Assembly: GCA_003952965.2 (NCBI GenBank)
Contig: CM025856.1
Coordinates: 2,745,127-2,809,126 of the forward strand
From: Morella rubra
Taxonomy: Eukaryota > Streptophyta > Magnoliopsida > Fagales > Myricaceae
DNA: 64,000 bases
Reading direction: 5' to 3'
Below the pieces are notes generated by a model. It saw only the letters and a list, made by a program, of their open reading frames with translations. It was not told the DNA's origin and did not search any database. Shown piece after piece: positions 44,978-64,000 of the stretch. Both the position numbers and the translations under genes were made by a program. Every line of letters starts with the position of its first letter. Position 1 is the stretch's first letter.

Positions 44978-47900
44978 TGAGTTTTCTTTTGTTTTTTAAA
45001 TAATTTTTTTCTCAGTATTCTTAGCGGCAACAGATAATATTTAGTGTTGAAGAAAAAAGGTGTGACATGAAAACTTCCTCTTGTCGGAAAGTTAATTGTT
45101 GCTGCTTAAGGTCGATTGCATTAGTTTGATTGACAATATGCTACAGTTTGCATGTTGTGATAGGAATGGCAAGCTAGGAATATTGTCTCCTGAACACATG
45201 TCTGACATTCAATCATTATTTTTTTTATCTCCCATTTTTTAGGGGCGGGGAGGGGAGAGGGGGGGGGGGGGGGGGGGAGGTGTTGACTATTGATCCTGTT
45301 TCACAGCTGTTATAGTTGCTTTTACTTTGCTCGTGTATAGGATTATCTGTGGCGTATTTATCTGGAAGGCATTTATCGGATGCTCAACAATTTGGAACCT
45401 ACACACAAGATGATGTGGACGCTTTGCGAGCTATAGCTGATGAGCATGGAATAGTTGATATGTTTCTAACATATCCTTGCTCCACAATGAACAGGAACTG
45501 TTCTTTTGTTAGTTGTTTTAGGTTGATTATTGAATGTCGCATGATTTATTTCAAGTGCGTTGTGTCTGTCAATTGACTTCCTTAATCAGTTACCACTAAT
45601 GACTGGCCTAGTGGGGTCACAAACAGAGCAGCTACATCCGATCTTCCCCAAGGATTATTGGATGCATTTGCCAGTGATTCCACCATATCAGAACTGGTAG
45701 CTGAGATGAAACCACGGTATGTGATGTTTTGGGATTCCTGCATGTAATGTAGTGAATAAATGTAGAATGAGCATTACAAGTGACCCATTGGATGCCTAAT
45801 TCTCCTCTGAATGTGTTCCCCAGCATGTTTCACACTTGGTTAACTGTTTTCTGGCCCATATATAATGTATTATTACTTTTTTTCATATTAAAGCTGGGTT
45901 TTATGTTGTTTCTTAGTTGAAGTCTGCCTTCTGTGGTAGTTATCACATTGCAGGTAGTAAAGGCGTATTCTATGCTCGCGAACCTTATTCTAATGTTGAT
46001 GCTGTGCATGTGACGCGCTTTTTAGGTCTTGCCTCTGTTGGGAATAAATAAACAGGTCTGATTTTCTCATCATATTTTTCTAAAGCATTAATTAGGTCTT
46101 TTGCCATTATTAATTTTAAGTTTCACTCTGTTTCTGGTGATCTTCTTCTTTTTCTTTTTTTGTTTTTCCAGTAAACTCTATTAATTTGTATTTTGACCTT
46201 TGTTTAGTCTTAATCAATTATCAATTAATAGTTCTATTAATACTGAAACATTCGATAAAGAGATTGCTACAGGCTTGTCTATCGCTTAAATAGAGAACAT
46301 GATATGCTTCACAAAGATGGCCATGGTGCAGCTAAGCACTGGACTGCTCTAGATGCTAAGTTTTAGTATCGCTTGCGTGTGTATCTTATTTATGATCTCT
46401 AGAAGATACTTCACTTAGAGAATAACTTGAGCAATCTCACCCTGACAATGTTGGGACTGTCTTAGGTGATTTTCTCGCTTGCATGGAATATTATCTTTTT
46501 GCTCGTTTTTTCTTGAACCTTTTGCATTTTGATATGGTTCTTAGCATTGTATAACTATTGGTCGGGATCTTCCTTCACAGAAATTTATTCATGCAATTTC
46601 TCCTGCTCCAGCGTCTACTATGTCAGCTCTTGAGATTAGCATGAAGCCCTCAAACACGACCTTATCTCCATATACATATGCAGAGCGAACAGCTCATGCA
46701 AAAGAAGCAACAAAGAGGCCTAGTGATAGTGCTGACACACAATATTGGAGATATGATGTCTCCCAAAAACGGCAGAAATATGGAGCTGGAGATGGTGATA
46801 AGCTGTGCTTTAAATTTGTATCTTCTGGGTCTTGTCCACGAGGAGAGAAATGCAATTTTCAACATGATAGTGATGCAAGGCAACAATACATGAGAGGGGT
46901 TTGTTTTGATTTTATAAACAAAGGAAAATGTGAAAGAGGTCCCAATTGCAACTTTAAGCACAGCCTGCAAGATGAAGGTGAGAGCTATGCTCACAAGAAG
47001 CAAGTGTCTGAGAGTGCTGGCACTAACAGGTTGGTGTTTAATGTGTCCGTAACATTCAGATAACTTGTATGTTGTTTTCTGAAATGCTTGGTTCTTTTTT
47101 CCAATATGAAGGAAAAATTGATTGGGTTGCTCATTTCAAACGAGCACGTGCGCACAACCATGCACATATATGTGTTTGTTTGTATGTACAAACACACGTG
47201 CACACCCACCCACCCACATTTTGTTATCTCATGTTACCTAGACGTACATATGTGCTTTTGATCTCGCCTCTTGTAACTGTCATAAAAAGATCCAGTCAGT
47301 AGTAGTAACTATCTATTTTTTTAACTGTCTTTATAGGTCAAAAGAGTGCTGGTTTTGTTTGTCAAGCCCCAATGTGGAGTCACATTTAATCATCAGCATA
47401 GGAGAGTACTTCTACTGTGCACTGGCAAAAGGGCCACTTGTTCATGATCATGTATTAATCATACCTATCGAGCATTCGCCTAATACCCTTCTGCTACCTC
47501 CAGAAGGTGAAGTTGATCTTTGTAGATTCCAGAGTAGTCTCAAGAGGTATTTTCAGAATCAAGGGAAATCGGTTGTGTTCTTTGAGTGGGTTTCAAAACG
47601 TAGTACCCATGCTAATCTCCAGGTAATAGACCTCCCTTTTTCAAGTTTCTTCATTAGATGCATAATAGGGTCAGACTTGTGAATTGCTGAGAATCGCCAA
47701 CTTGTTCCAATTTTTGCACATATGAATGGCCGGTCTTCTTGTTCCCCTACTGATGGTTCTACTTAGGCTGGAAAATATAAACCTCATATTATAATATTTT
47801 TATTATTTCTATATGGGGAATTTTCCTTATTCAACTTGTTCTTTGTGCAGGCTATTCCTATTCCATCATCCAGAGCTGCTGCTGTCCAAGATATTTTTAA

Positions 47901-49316
47901 CTTAGCTGCTGAAAAGTTGGGGTTTAAATTTGTGGCCACGAGATGTAAGTTTTTGATGTTCCTAGTGTGTAGTCTCTTCCAATTGGATTTTGGATCTATG
48001 AAATGCCTCCAAAAGACTTTTGACTTCTCATTTTCTCTCTCCCACTCCCTGGTGCAACGGAAAGTAAAAAGAAGAAAATCTGCATTGTTTTCATGTCCTG
48101 GTGCTTGAAGTATCTTTGCGTGTGGCTTCTAGTTTTTTTTTTATTCCATTATTTTCCTGATTACAGGTAATGAGAATTCTGATGGAAGAAAATTGTTGAG
48201 GACACAGTTTGATAAGGATTTTAGCTGCTTCTATGTTGAACTCCCTAAAGGTACAGTATTATCACACGTGGTTGAGGAAAATGAGAAATTTCCTGCTCAA
48301 TTTGGACGTGAGGTAAGCTACTTGTCTCTACTTCGTATATCGGTTCACAGTATGCATAGATTTCTTTTTCCCTCGCAAGATAGAATACAAACTCTTTTAA
48401 CGTCCAGAGTACTTGGGTGTGTGCCAATGGAAAGCTAGAGGACCTTCAGCATCCATTATTGAAATTTGACTATTCATTTCCTGTATTTTATTTTAAATTC
48501 TTTTCTTCTTGCCTCATAATGATTCTTTAGATGTAACATAACTGCCTGAGACCATCCAGATGTGTCTACTTTTTTAAACAACTGTCTGAGTGTGTGTACT
48601 CTCTTCTTTCTTTCAGTTTTACGGATGAGACAACTAAAATGTGGCTCCTGGCTAGAGTTTTTGTTTAGGAAGAAATACTAGCACTATAATTTTGTAACAA
48701 TTAGATGGCATGTCAGCTTTAGAATCATAATGGTATATGACAAGAATTTTTTTTTTTTTTTTTGGGTAAGTGGATATGAGAAGATCATGCAAGTAGATGT
48801 GGGGGAGTATGTGTTAGATTTCTTGCTCTTAACTAGCAGCAGAGGTACTGCTGCATTCTTGAACGTTTGAGGAATGGGCTTTTGTTAAATGTGCTGATCC
48901 TAATGGTAGTCCTTTTTCTTAACTGTGTTAGTTGAGTCATGAGTGGTCTTTATGAGTGATCTTATCTGTTGCTTGTAAATCTTCGGATGAATGAAGAGGC
49001 CATGTGATTATTTCCATCAAAATCCGCTGTTAGAAGGTAAATACCCCCCCGGGGACCACAACTGCAAAAAAAGGATCTCTTTTTCACCCCTTGCTCGTCA
49101 ACCTACAGTAATAGATTGAGTATCGTAAGAGATTGAACACCCTGGGAAATCACTTTGAAATGTTATCTTATGTGATATGCGTCACAGGTTTTGGCAGGAT
49201 TGCTGAACATGGCAGATAAGGCTGATTGGAGGAATTGCGCACATAGCAAAGAAGAGGAAACAAAGCTGGTGGAAGATTTCAAGAGTCAATTTAAAGAATT
49301 TGATCCAAGTAAGTGA
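44060..49316 (+). CDS. CWF19L1: CWF19-like protein 1 (Drn1/CWF19L1), 10 exons, frameshift in exon 5
   Basis: Predicted exons: 44060-44125, 44233-44506, 45341-45470, 45597-45716, 45940-46055, 46581-47029, 47337-47622, 47851-47944, 48167-48312 and 49188-49316. The product would be about 602 residues. The N-terminal metallophosphoesterase-like domain opens MAPPRILLCGD. Two CCCH zinc fingers follow in exon 6 (CFKFVSSGSCPRGEKCNFQH and CFDFINKGKCERGPNCNFKH). Then come the HIT-like CwfJ_C_1 domain (CWFCLSSPNVESHL, HVLIIPIEH) and CwfJ_C_2, ending KEFDPSK. The family acts with the lariat debranching enzyme and late spliceosomes in the nucleus. Intron 3 looks like a U12-type AT-AC intron. Exon 5 has one base too many (or two too few): GGG AAT AAA TAA gives a stop at 46049-46051, while exons 6-10 continue cleanly in the expected frame. 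This could be a sequencing indel, a null allele, or be bypassed by an upstream donor (GTTGGG at 46037). The exon 1 donor (GTCTCT) is weak, so that boundary is least certain. Confidence 0.88.
44586..44864. repeat. Long-TIR MITE in CWF19L1 intron 2
   Basis: The left arm (ATTACTTTTAACCTCTAAAC..., AAAATCGTCGCATTTAG) pairs with the inverted right arm (CTTCACTTTTAG..., AAAATCGTCGCGTTTAG), giving an almost fully palindromic element of about 280 bp. A relative lies at 62749-63040 in OST5. Confidence 0.75.
44941..44978. repeat. (TAA)n microsatellite in CWF19L1 intron 2
   Basis: This is an uninterrupted TAA/AAT trinucleotide run of about 12 units. Confidence 0.95.
45241..45281 (+). other. G-rich tract in CWF19L1 intron 2, potential G-quadruplex
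   Basis: GGGGCGGGGAGGGGAGAGGG is followed by a run of about 17 more G. It lies about 60 nt before the 3' splice site of intron 2 (45340), in the sense strand. Confidence 0.8.
45471..45596 (+). other. Candidate U12-type AT-AC intron (CWF19L1 intron 3)
   Basis: The 5' end reads ATATCCTTGC, which matches the U12 AT-AC donor consensus ATATCCTT. TTCCTTAAT at 45578-45586 matches the U12 branch-point consensus TTCCTTRAY. The intron ends CAC, 11 nt after the presumed branch A. Joining CTA AC to T AAT GAC TGG restores the family sequence FLTNDWPSGVTNRAA exactly. No GT-AG pair in the region does so. Confidence 0.85.
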
Positions 49317-52300
49317 TTTTCCAGCGAAAGACGCAAGAATAGACTTAGTGTCCACCGAAATTCCACCGCACCTCTCTCTTTCTCATTTGGTGAGGGATGC
49401 TACTGCCTTAAAAAAGGTACTTTCTGCTTTTCTTCAATTTCATGTCACCAGATGACATTGACTTGTCATTTGAACAGTCGATGATACTAATTATGTGGTA
49501 CCCCAGTGGCAAGAACACCGGCTTAAATGCACGCTGAACTTGGCAGTCCCTGCTGCCCTACAATCCGTGGTTCCTTGTCACCAGGGAAGTGAAGAGTACC
49601 CTTAACAGGCGATATCCAGGAACCGCATTTTCTTTCACAGTGCCCATTGTTTCAAGCTAAAGTTGTTAACAACATATATCAGCTGCGCTGGATGTATTTA
49701 TTGGGCTTTCAGTTTTTCAAATTTGGAACTTCTTAGATGTCCCACATCTGCAAATACTACCTGTACTGGCAAGCTTGCACATGATCGACCTCCATAGTTT
49801 GCAGCTTGGATGCCAAATTTTTAATAACAACACCCTCAATACATCTGTGTATCGAAACTGGCTAATAGTATGCCACACTGGGCTCTTCACCCTGTTGCGG
49901 GTTGACATTGAACAATCTAACTCCAAAAAAAAAAAAAAAATAGAGAGAGAATTTAATGAACAATCGAGCTATTCTTTTCAGTCTGAAAATTTTAGAACGA
50001 AGGGTGTGCCGACTGGCCCCGCTTCTGATCTTTTGTTTGAAGCTGTTGCCCCTATATGCAGTCTGGTTCATTCAACGGCTGACACAGCCGCACAGGTAGT
50101 CTAATTTTGATCGAATCTTTCATCAGTGCAATGATTTATATGTTTGACATTATTCTGGATAGAATTGACATGACCAAATTACACTATTGCATCCGGGTTC
50201 CTGCTTTATCCCAGTGGCTCCACCAGAAATGGGAAGTCCAAGGTTCACACGTCTAGGGTCTCCGAATCATAATGATGAGGCCAGTGTCCCATAAAATCCT
50301 CCTTCGCAGTTAGGTTTGCTTAGCAGGTTCGGACTCGGGAGGAACGAGGGGGAAAAGGGGTTGGTGGGAACCAATCCCCAACAAGCCACTGTGGGGAATA
50401 TTCATTCAAAGGATGTCTCTCTCTTTTTTTTTTTTCTTTTTTGGGCATCTATTTTCAGCCTTAACAAAAGGCAAACAGAAGAGACATGAAACGAAAGCCA
50501 TACATACGCGAATAACCGACTCAAGTGGTAACAGCATATATGCACGTGATCTGGAGAAAAGGGCTTGGAAGTTGGAACGTTCAGGAGTTGGTCCCAATTC
50601 TTTTCTCAGCTTTTATGAATGCACTTTTCAGTAGGTTTCTCCGTTCAGGAAGGCAGATCATGGGTCTTTGTTCTACTACCGTAAGAATGAATAATATCTT
50701 TCACATTTTTTTTTAAAAAAAAATATAAAATAAAAAGCAAAAAGCTAGGTTAAGTTAGGTTCGTAGGGACCGTCACAGGATGAGACTGCAGTCCAAATGT
50801 TGAATTTTCCCCCAAAATGAGATGATCAAGCTTGTTACATCTTAGCTGAACATGATGATATTGTTTTTTGTGCACCTAAAATACCTAACTTAAAATTTCT
50901 GCCGGACAATAAAAGAGACGAAATCGGAAGGAGAAGTGGGTTGGACGTATTCCTCTCGATACAGACGACTCTTTTGTCTCCTTTGTCTCAGATCTCATGT
51001 GCTCACTGCTCCAGAAGAACCAAGAAAATTTTCTAGTATGTGGTGGGTGGGGCCGCTCCATGTGGGACAGACATAAGCAAATAATGGTCCACCGTAGATC
51101 TGTGGTGTGATTATGTTTGTGGCTTGTCTATATTACACGTGATGTTTTTTTGTTGTCGTGTTGGATCAAATGTGGTAGAACTCATATTTCATGGATGGAC
51201 GTGGACTTTTACTGTTTTCACAAAAATAGGGAGTTACTCTATTTGGAGATATATGATGCCCCAAACTGCCGATTAGAGGCTTCGTTATCGTCCCAAATCT
51301 TTCTTTTCTCCATGACAGAAACGATTACAATCACTAGAGATGCACGAAGAATTGGCACTGGAGGTCATGGAAGTTCTCTTTATTTTTGTTTTAAGGGATA
51401 AGCCAACATGCCAAGTGTAGGTTTCATGCGCATTAGGCCTAGTGCGCAACGCTTTGTAATCCAACATTTTTCGCTTAATGAGTGATGAGAGATTCTTTCT
51501 TTTTTGGACAAAATGAGGGAACTGTGTCATGTACAAGTAGATGGGCGATGCTGATTGCTAAACAACCACAATGCCGTATCTGTGCCATAGGTGGTGTGTA
51601 AGAAGTTGAATTATATCCTAATAATGAAGGAACCGAGGGTGGTAATGTGTCAAAGTCCAGTTTGACACAGGCCACGCCCTACTCTCACAAAGGCTAGTTC
51701 TCGGAATGGCCAACATATGAACAGCTGAAAACCAAGGAAGTAAAATGGGTCAAGCAATCCCATTAAACAAATCCCAAGGGCTTCAACCATCAAGTAAAAG
51801 TCGATTCAATTCGCATTGACACCCACTCAACTCCAACTTTCCCATTAAAATATTGACTACGAATCCCCCACCCTTTCTCTCTCTAGCCACCCAACCTATC
51901 TCTCTCTCTCTCTCTTAAAAGTGCGTCTGTTACTTAGCACTGTGAACCTGAGATTGGTTTTGTTCTATAGTTCTCTTTTCTTATGGTGTTGCTTGTTTGT
52001 ATTCAACAACCAATGCCAGCGAGAATGGTTCTGTCATACATGGAAACCTCAAAGCTCTGCAAGTTGCAGAGCTTTTGTTCTGAGGAAACGATCGCTTGGG
52101 TTTCTTCCACCAAACCAATGCCTGTATTTTTCTATGGCTGAATACTCATTGCTTTCCTCTCACTTTTTGTGGGTCTTCTTTAGATTAACTTCCTTATTGT
52201 TCTTGCTTCAAGTTATCGACTCCTAATTTTGTTATCTATTCATTTATGTTATATTAGTAGCGGTTGTCCTTTTTTCTTTTCTTTTTTTCTATCACCCTTA

Positions 52301-52336
52301 AAGACGGTTGGATTTTCCGATTTGGTGTTATATCTG
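49317..52336. other. CWF19L1 3' UTR, intergenic DNA and ALE2 promoter/leader
   Basis: A CWF19L1 3' UTR probably fills the first few hundred bases. No coding exon was recognised between 50.1 and 51.9 kb. At 51875-51916 there are CT-rich stretches (CTCTCTCTCT) of the pyrimidine-patch kind often found near plant transcription starts, likely the ALE2 leader. The first in-frame ATG is at 52337. Confidence 0.5.
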
Positions 52337-60119
<7,783 letters not shown>

Positions 60120-61770
60120 TGTTCTTTATTCTGGTTCTAAAGATTGAGATTTCTCTTTGAAGTTTTGATCTCAGATAGATTTTAAAGCACAAGGAGACAA
60201 GAATGGCTTGCTAAGGCTTGGAATTGGGATGCAAGTAAAGTTATGAATGAAGATTCCACACCCTGCGGCCATCAATATTAACTTCTGCCTTCAAATGCTT
60301 GTTATTGAGGGCGCAAATCAGATTCAGATTAAGGGTATAATAAGTTTCAAATCTTGATGGGAGTTGGTCCTGGACAGATCTCCATCGTTGTCTATAATTG
60401 ATTATATCGGTGGAGCTACATTAGCAATAACTCTGTAAAGGAGGCAACGACATTGTCCAATCGTGGGTCAACTGACGTGCATTTGAGGCGAAGAGGAAGG
60501 GTTGCTGTCGTTACTGAGATGTACAGAACATTTTGTACTATGAGATGCATCCTTCTAAGGTTGTAATTTTGTTGCACAGAAATATGTGGAAAAAAAATAA
60601 ATAATAAAAAGTTCTGAATTTTGTAGCTAAACTGATACTTTTGATAGAATGTAAATGTCTGCTTTTTGAGCTAGGTAATATTATTAGATTGATCAGCAAT
60701 CTCGATATACAATGAGAATGTATGAAACCTCCCTACAAATACTCAATCTAGTCAGAATATTGTCAGCAATAAAAAATAAAAAAGAGTTTAAAATCAGTTC
60801 CTGCAATTTTTTCTCAAAATAATGAGAAAACTTCATTTTGTACTCCTTAACTATGTGGGGGTACATGGTATAATTTGACATATTTCATTTGAGAGCGCAT
60901 TGATGACTTTTAGTAGTTTGAGCGCTTAATGTAGCGAATTTGGTCATTTGGAACCCGAAGTGATATTGACCTAATAATTCGGGAGCGCAAATTGATTTGT
61001 TCCCTAATATTAGTATTTAAATTTGTAAAATATGCCCCTAGAGTTTGCACATTTTATAAACTTTTAGAAATAAGTAGCTCCGATGATAGTGACATATCAT
61101 CTAATTGTTGATTGACGGATATGTCACATATTTAAAATAAAATATGAAAAAAAATTAGGAAAATAAACAAATTCAAATTTCAAAATCTTAAAAAAAAAAA
61201 CACAAAATAAAATGTATTATATTTACAAACCTAAAATAACTAATACATTAAATAAATTTTTTAAGTAAATTTTGTTGGTTATTGTACATGTACAATATTT
61301 ATTTCACATGCGCATATATATATAAAAATTAAACTAATTTTACATAAATTAAAAACAACCTCCTAAATCGAGTGAATCCTAGTTTAATCAAATTAAGCGC
61401 AATCATAGTCAAATCACAATTAAGTGTTTTTTTTTTCTAAATACAATTAAGTGTTCGGTTGATGTAAATATTGCAGAACCAAGGCTGGTCCAAAAACGCG
61501 TAGAAAAAAAAAAGGCTGGTTGAAAAACTCCAAACTCATGAATAAGCGAATTTTTTTCCCCTAGTTTCAACTGTTCGTGCAGCTCTTTTTTTGTCCTGAT
61601 GTGTCATGCTATGCACCGTTAGATTCACGCACGGAACCCGATCCGGGTCTCATATATCTTGTTCGAAGCTCGAGTACAGTCTACCACGAGCGCGAGTGAA
61701 GTCTCCCACAAAGTGCGATAAATCCAAGCTTAGGGAAACACTCATCGTCTTCCTCACTCCGCTGCCTGCG
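60120..61770. other. ALE2 3' UTR, intergenic DNA and OST5 5' leader
   Basis: The first about 500 bases are likely the ALE2 3' UTR. 60.6-61.5 kb is AT-rich with no gene seen. 61560-61770 is GC-richer and likely holds the OST5 promoter and 5' UTR. Confidence 0.5.
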
Positions 61771-63760
61771 ATGGTAATTCTGAAGGAGTTTTCTCCGTTT
61801 TGGTTTTTCGGTTTAATCTGAAAGAGTTTTCTTTGTTGTCCATTTCTGAGATCCATTTCTGTTTTGTTATTTGTTTCCGAAGGCACCGAAGGCGATTGCC
61901 AGTCCCGTCCCAGACGCGTGGTACCCAACCCTATCGGTCTTCATGCTTGCGATCGGCCTCGTCGTCACCGCCTCCTTCTTCATGTAAGCTAGATCCGATT
62001 CCCAAAGCGTGTTTTTTTCAATTTGTTTTGAAGAATGAGGAAGGATTTTTTGGTTTTATGCGTTTGCATTTCCTAACGATTACGATTTTGGTTGAAGTAG
62101 ATCCTTTTAACTCCAGCGTGTATTGAAACAGCAATTTGGATTGTAATCCATGTGTTGCTTTAGAAAATTAGCCTGTGAACATATTGCTTTTAGACAATTA
62201 GCCTGTGAACATGTCCAATTTGTGTGTGAAAGCTATATCATCGAATTGTTCTTTGGATCATTGCCAGTGTTTTCATTTGGAATTTTAGCGTTTTGAAAGT
62301 TTTACGGTCAAACTGAGATCTATTTGGAATTCTAGTTGTAGTTGTAGAAATGTGGAAAATGAAAGTTGAAAGTACAGCCTGACAAAATTAAAATGAGAAC
62401 TGGTAAAAGGATTTGGAATCAGATACGATTTTTGATGAAAAATTTATGTACATTAAATAAATACTAGTGTTCTCTTTCTGTTTCTCTCTGTTTATATAAG
62501 TGTATATATTACGTGTATTTATATTTCTGTTTGGTGAGATGAGAATAGAGGCTAGAATCTCGTAAAACTGTCATGGAGAAATAGGAACTCGAAGCTTTGC
62601 TTGGTTGCTGAATAGATGACCGTATACAAATTTTTATTGTATTGGGATGGATGAAATTACTCTGAACCAAAATTTGAGTTCCTTCAAGTCAAAAGACAGC
62701 TACTTAGCTTAGCTTGAGATAGGTTTTTCATTCTTTTTTGGGGGATCTTTACTCTTAGCTCATACACTACTTCAAAATATCATCAAGAGGTCCAAACTCC
62801 ACAATTGTCACGTTTAGCCCCAAAATTATCAAAATTCATCAACTTTTGCTCTGTTATATGATCTAACCGTTAATATTACATCACAAAGCTTATTTTCTGC
62901 ATATTTCAACCGTCGGATTCTGTGACAGGTGATTATTGATGCATTTTGATAGTTTTAGGGCTAAATGTGACGATTTTGGTAGTTTAGACCCTTTTTTTTT
63001 AATATATTTTGATCTAAGTTTAGGGGCTAAAAGTGATGTTTCCCCTTCTTTTCTTTTCATAAATTTTTCCTCATGTGAGTTTTCCTTTTGGAGCATTGTC
63101 AATTCTGATTCACTCGCACTGGAATGCGACTATTCTGCATTTGAACGGTATTTATGGCAGCAAGAGTGGTCATATGCTTATGGTTCCTGGTGATGTATTG
63201 TAATTTGGATAGCCTTGAGCTAACCAGTCCAATAGGCTGTGAAGGTGGTACTATTTTTCAAATCCTATGTCCCCCTCTCCTTTTTTTTTGTTCTCTCATT
63301 GCTTCTCCCAACCAGTCCCCTGCAAGAGGTTATGGAAAAAAGTAGTCTATTGCGGATACTACTGTTTCATTGGATGTTCAAGCATTGTAGTAGGCTATGG
63401 TCCATGGATGATAGGATGACACTCGATTGAATCATTTTGTCTTGCTAAGTCAATAATACTTTTAGGTCTAGCATTTATCTGTATATTTTTCTATGAAGAT
63501 GATATTTAACAGCAGTAACTATCACTTGCAGCTATGAAGCAACCTCTTCCAGGCGAAACCGCAGTCTTGTCAAGGAGCTTATTACAGGAGCAGTAGCATC
63601 TGTATTCTTGGTACGTGGATGGTCTTTATTCTCTATTTTTTCATAATTGGCAGATATATAATATCGATATTTCAGTCATCATCAATACTAATTATCAATA
63701 TTATTGGCGCAGGGTTTTGGCTCCTTGTTCTTGCTGCTTGCTTCTGGTGTTTATGTCTGA
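61771..63760 (+). CDS. OST5: Oligosaccharyltransferase subunit OST5 (TMEM258 homologue), 4 exons
   Basis: Coding exons: 61771-61773 (the ATG only), 61883-61983, 63532-63610 and 63713-63760. Together they give 231 nt, 76 residues plus stop, with phases 0, 2 and 0. The protein reads MAPKAIASPVPDAWYPTLSV, a first membrane helix (SVFMLAIGLVVTASFF), a short loop with EATSSRRNRSLVKEL, and a second helix ending GFGSLFLLLASGVYV. This is the OST5/TMEM258 family, a small two-helix subunit of the ER oligosaccharyltransferase that transfers N-glycans to nascent proteins. Length is normal for the family. The first intron directly follows the start codon (ATG|GTAATT). Intron 2 (61984-63531) is long and holds a MITE. 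All introns have GT-AG ends. Confidence 0.93.
62749..63040. repeat. Long-TIR MITE in OST5 intron 2
   Basis: The left arm (about 62749-62830, GTCACGTTTAGCCCCAAAATTATCAAAATTCATCAA) is inverted at the right (GCATTTTGATAGTTTTAGGGCTAAATGTGACGATTTTGG, ending near TAGGGGCTAAAAGTGATGTTTCCCC). It is the same family as 44586-44864. Confidence 0.7.
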
Positions 63761-64000
63761 GTTTTAGACATTGGACTGGTCTAGATTTTGTCTAGCAGGA
63801 TTAGTTTTATGGGTGTGAGCTTTTTCACTGTTAGTTACATATATCTCGGTTTCTAGAATGAAGACGATTCTCTATCGGTAAGATTACTGATTCGCTGGGT
63901 CACGTGGCAGAAGAAAGATGACAAGGTGCTATTGGGTATCTTTTACCATCATTTGTAGCAGGACTATTGCGGTTGTTGACAATTTTGGAGAGGAGAATGA
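63761..64000 (+). other. OST5 3' UTR and downstream sequence
   Basis: This begins right after the OST5 stop. No new coding region is visible before the window ends. Confidence 0.6.

Noticed and set aside
45456..45590. GT-AG solution for CWF19L1 intron 3 (donor GTTTCT at 45462, acceptor CAG at 45589)
   Set aside because: It loses a conserved residue and changes FLTND to ITTND. The AT-AC solution restores the family sequence and has full U12 signals.

Overview
The window is nuclear DNA of a flowering plant, almost certainly a eudicot. It holds AT-rich intergenic DNA, spliced genes with short exons, a Ty1/copia retrotransposon, several families of small DNA transposons, and plant-only genes (an ALE2-type receptor kinase and an A70-type DUF4408/DUF761 protein). 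No organelle, bacterial, CRISPR or tRNA/rRNA locus was seen. Exon boundaries were read by hand from splice signals, reading-frame continuity and family knowledge. They are predictions.

Layout. Bases 1 to about 6450 are not an independent locus. They are a noisy, insertion-rich reverse-complement copy of bases about 6455-10590, folded back at a spacerless palindrome near 6452. This looks like an uncorrected long-read hairpin artefact, and nothing in it should be annotated as genes. Bases 6455-10900 are ordinary intergenic DNA. An intronless polyamine oxidase (PAO5 type) lies on the minus strand at 10927-12588. From 12.7 to 25.4 kb there is intergenic DNA with stacked tandem duplications, a MITE-like repeat, and a full-length but decayed copia element (19087-23972, minus strand) nested in an older LTR-like sequence. 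A 189-residue acidic protein of unknown function is encoded on the minus strand at 25452-26021. From 26 to 37.4 kb there is repeat-rich DNA. It contains a long-TIR Mutator-like element (31776-33740) that carries a broken piece of an NPH3-family gene. An A70-like DUF4408/DUF761 gene is at 37607-38314 (+). From 38.3 to 43.9 kb there is AT-rich DNA with a hAT MITE that has a perfect 8-bp target duplication.

The last 20 kb is gene-dense, all on the plus strand. CWF19L1 (44060-49316, 10 exons) encodes a spliceosome/lariat-turnover factor. Its third intron appears to be a U12-type AT-AC intron, and a frameshift interrupts exon 5. ALE2 (52337-60119, 18 exons, 1216 predicted residues) encodes an epidermal receptor kinase. 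Its proline-rich ectodomain is built from many small exons, all in phase 1-1, one of which was recently duplicated in tandem. OST5/TMEM258 (61771-63760, 4 exons) encodes a small oligosaccharyltransferase subunit whose first coding exon is only the ATG. These genes are unrelated housekeeping or developmental loci and do not form a pathway or operon.

I did not find a convincing previously undescribed biological system. The most valuable observations are the fold-back artefact at the left end, the AT-AC intron, the ALE2 modular exon array and duplication, and the NPH3-capturing Mutator-like element.
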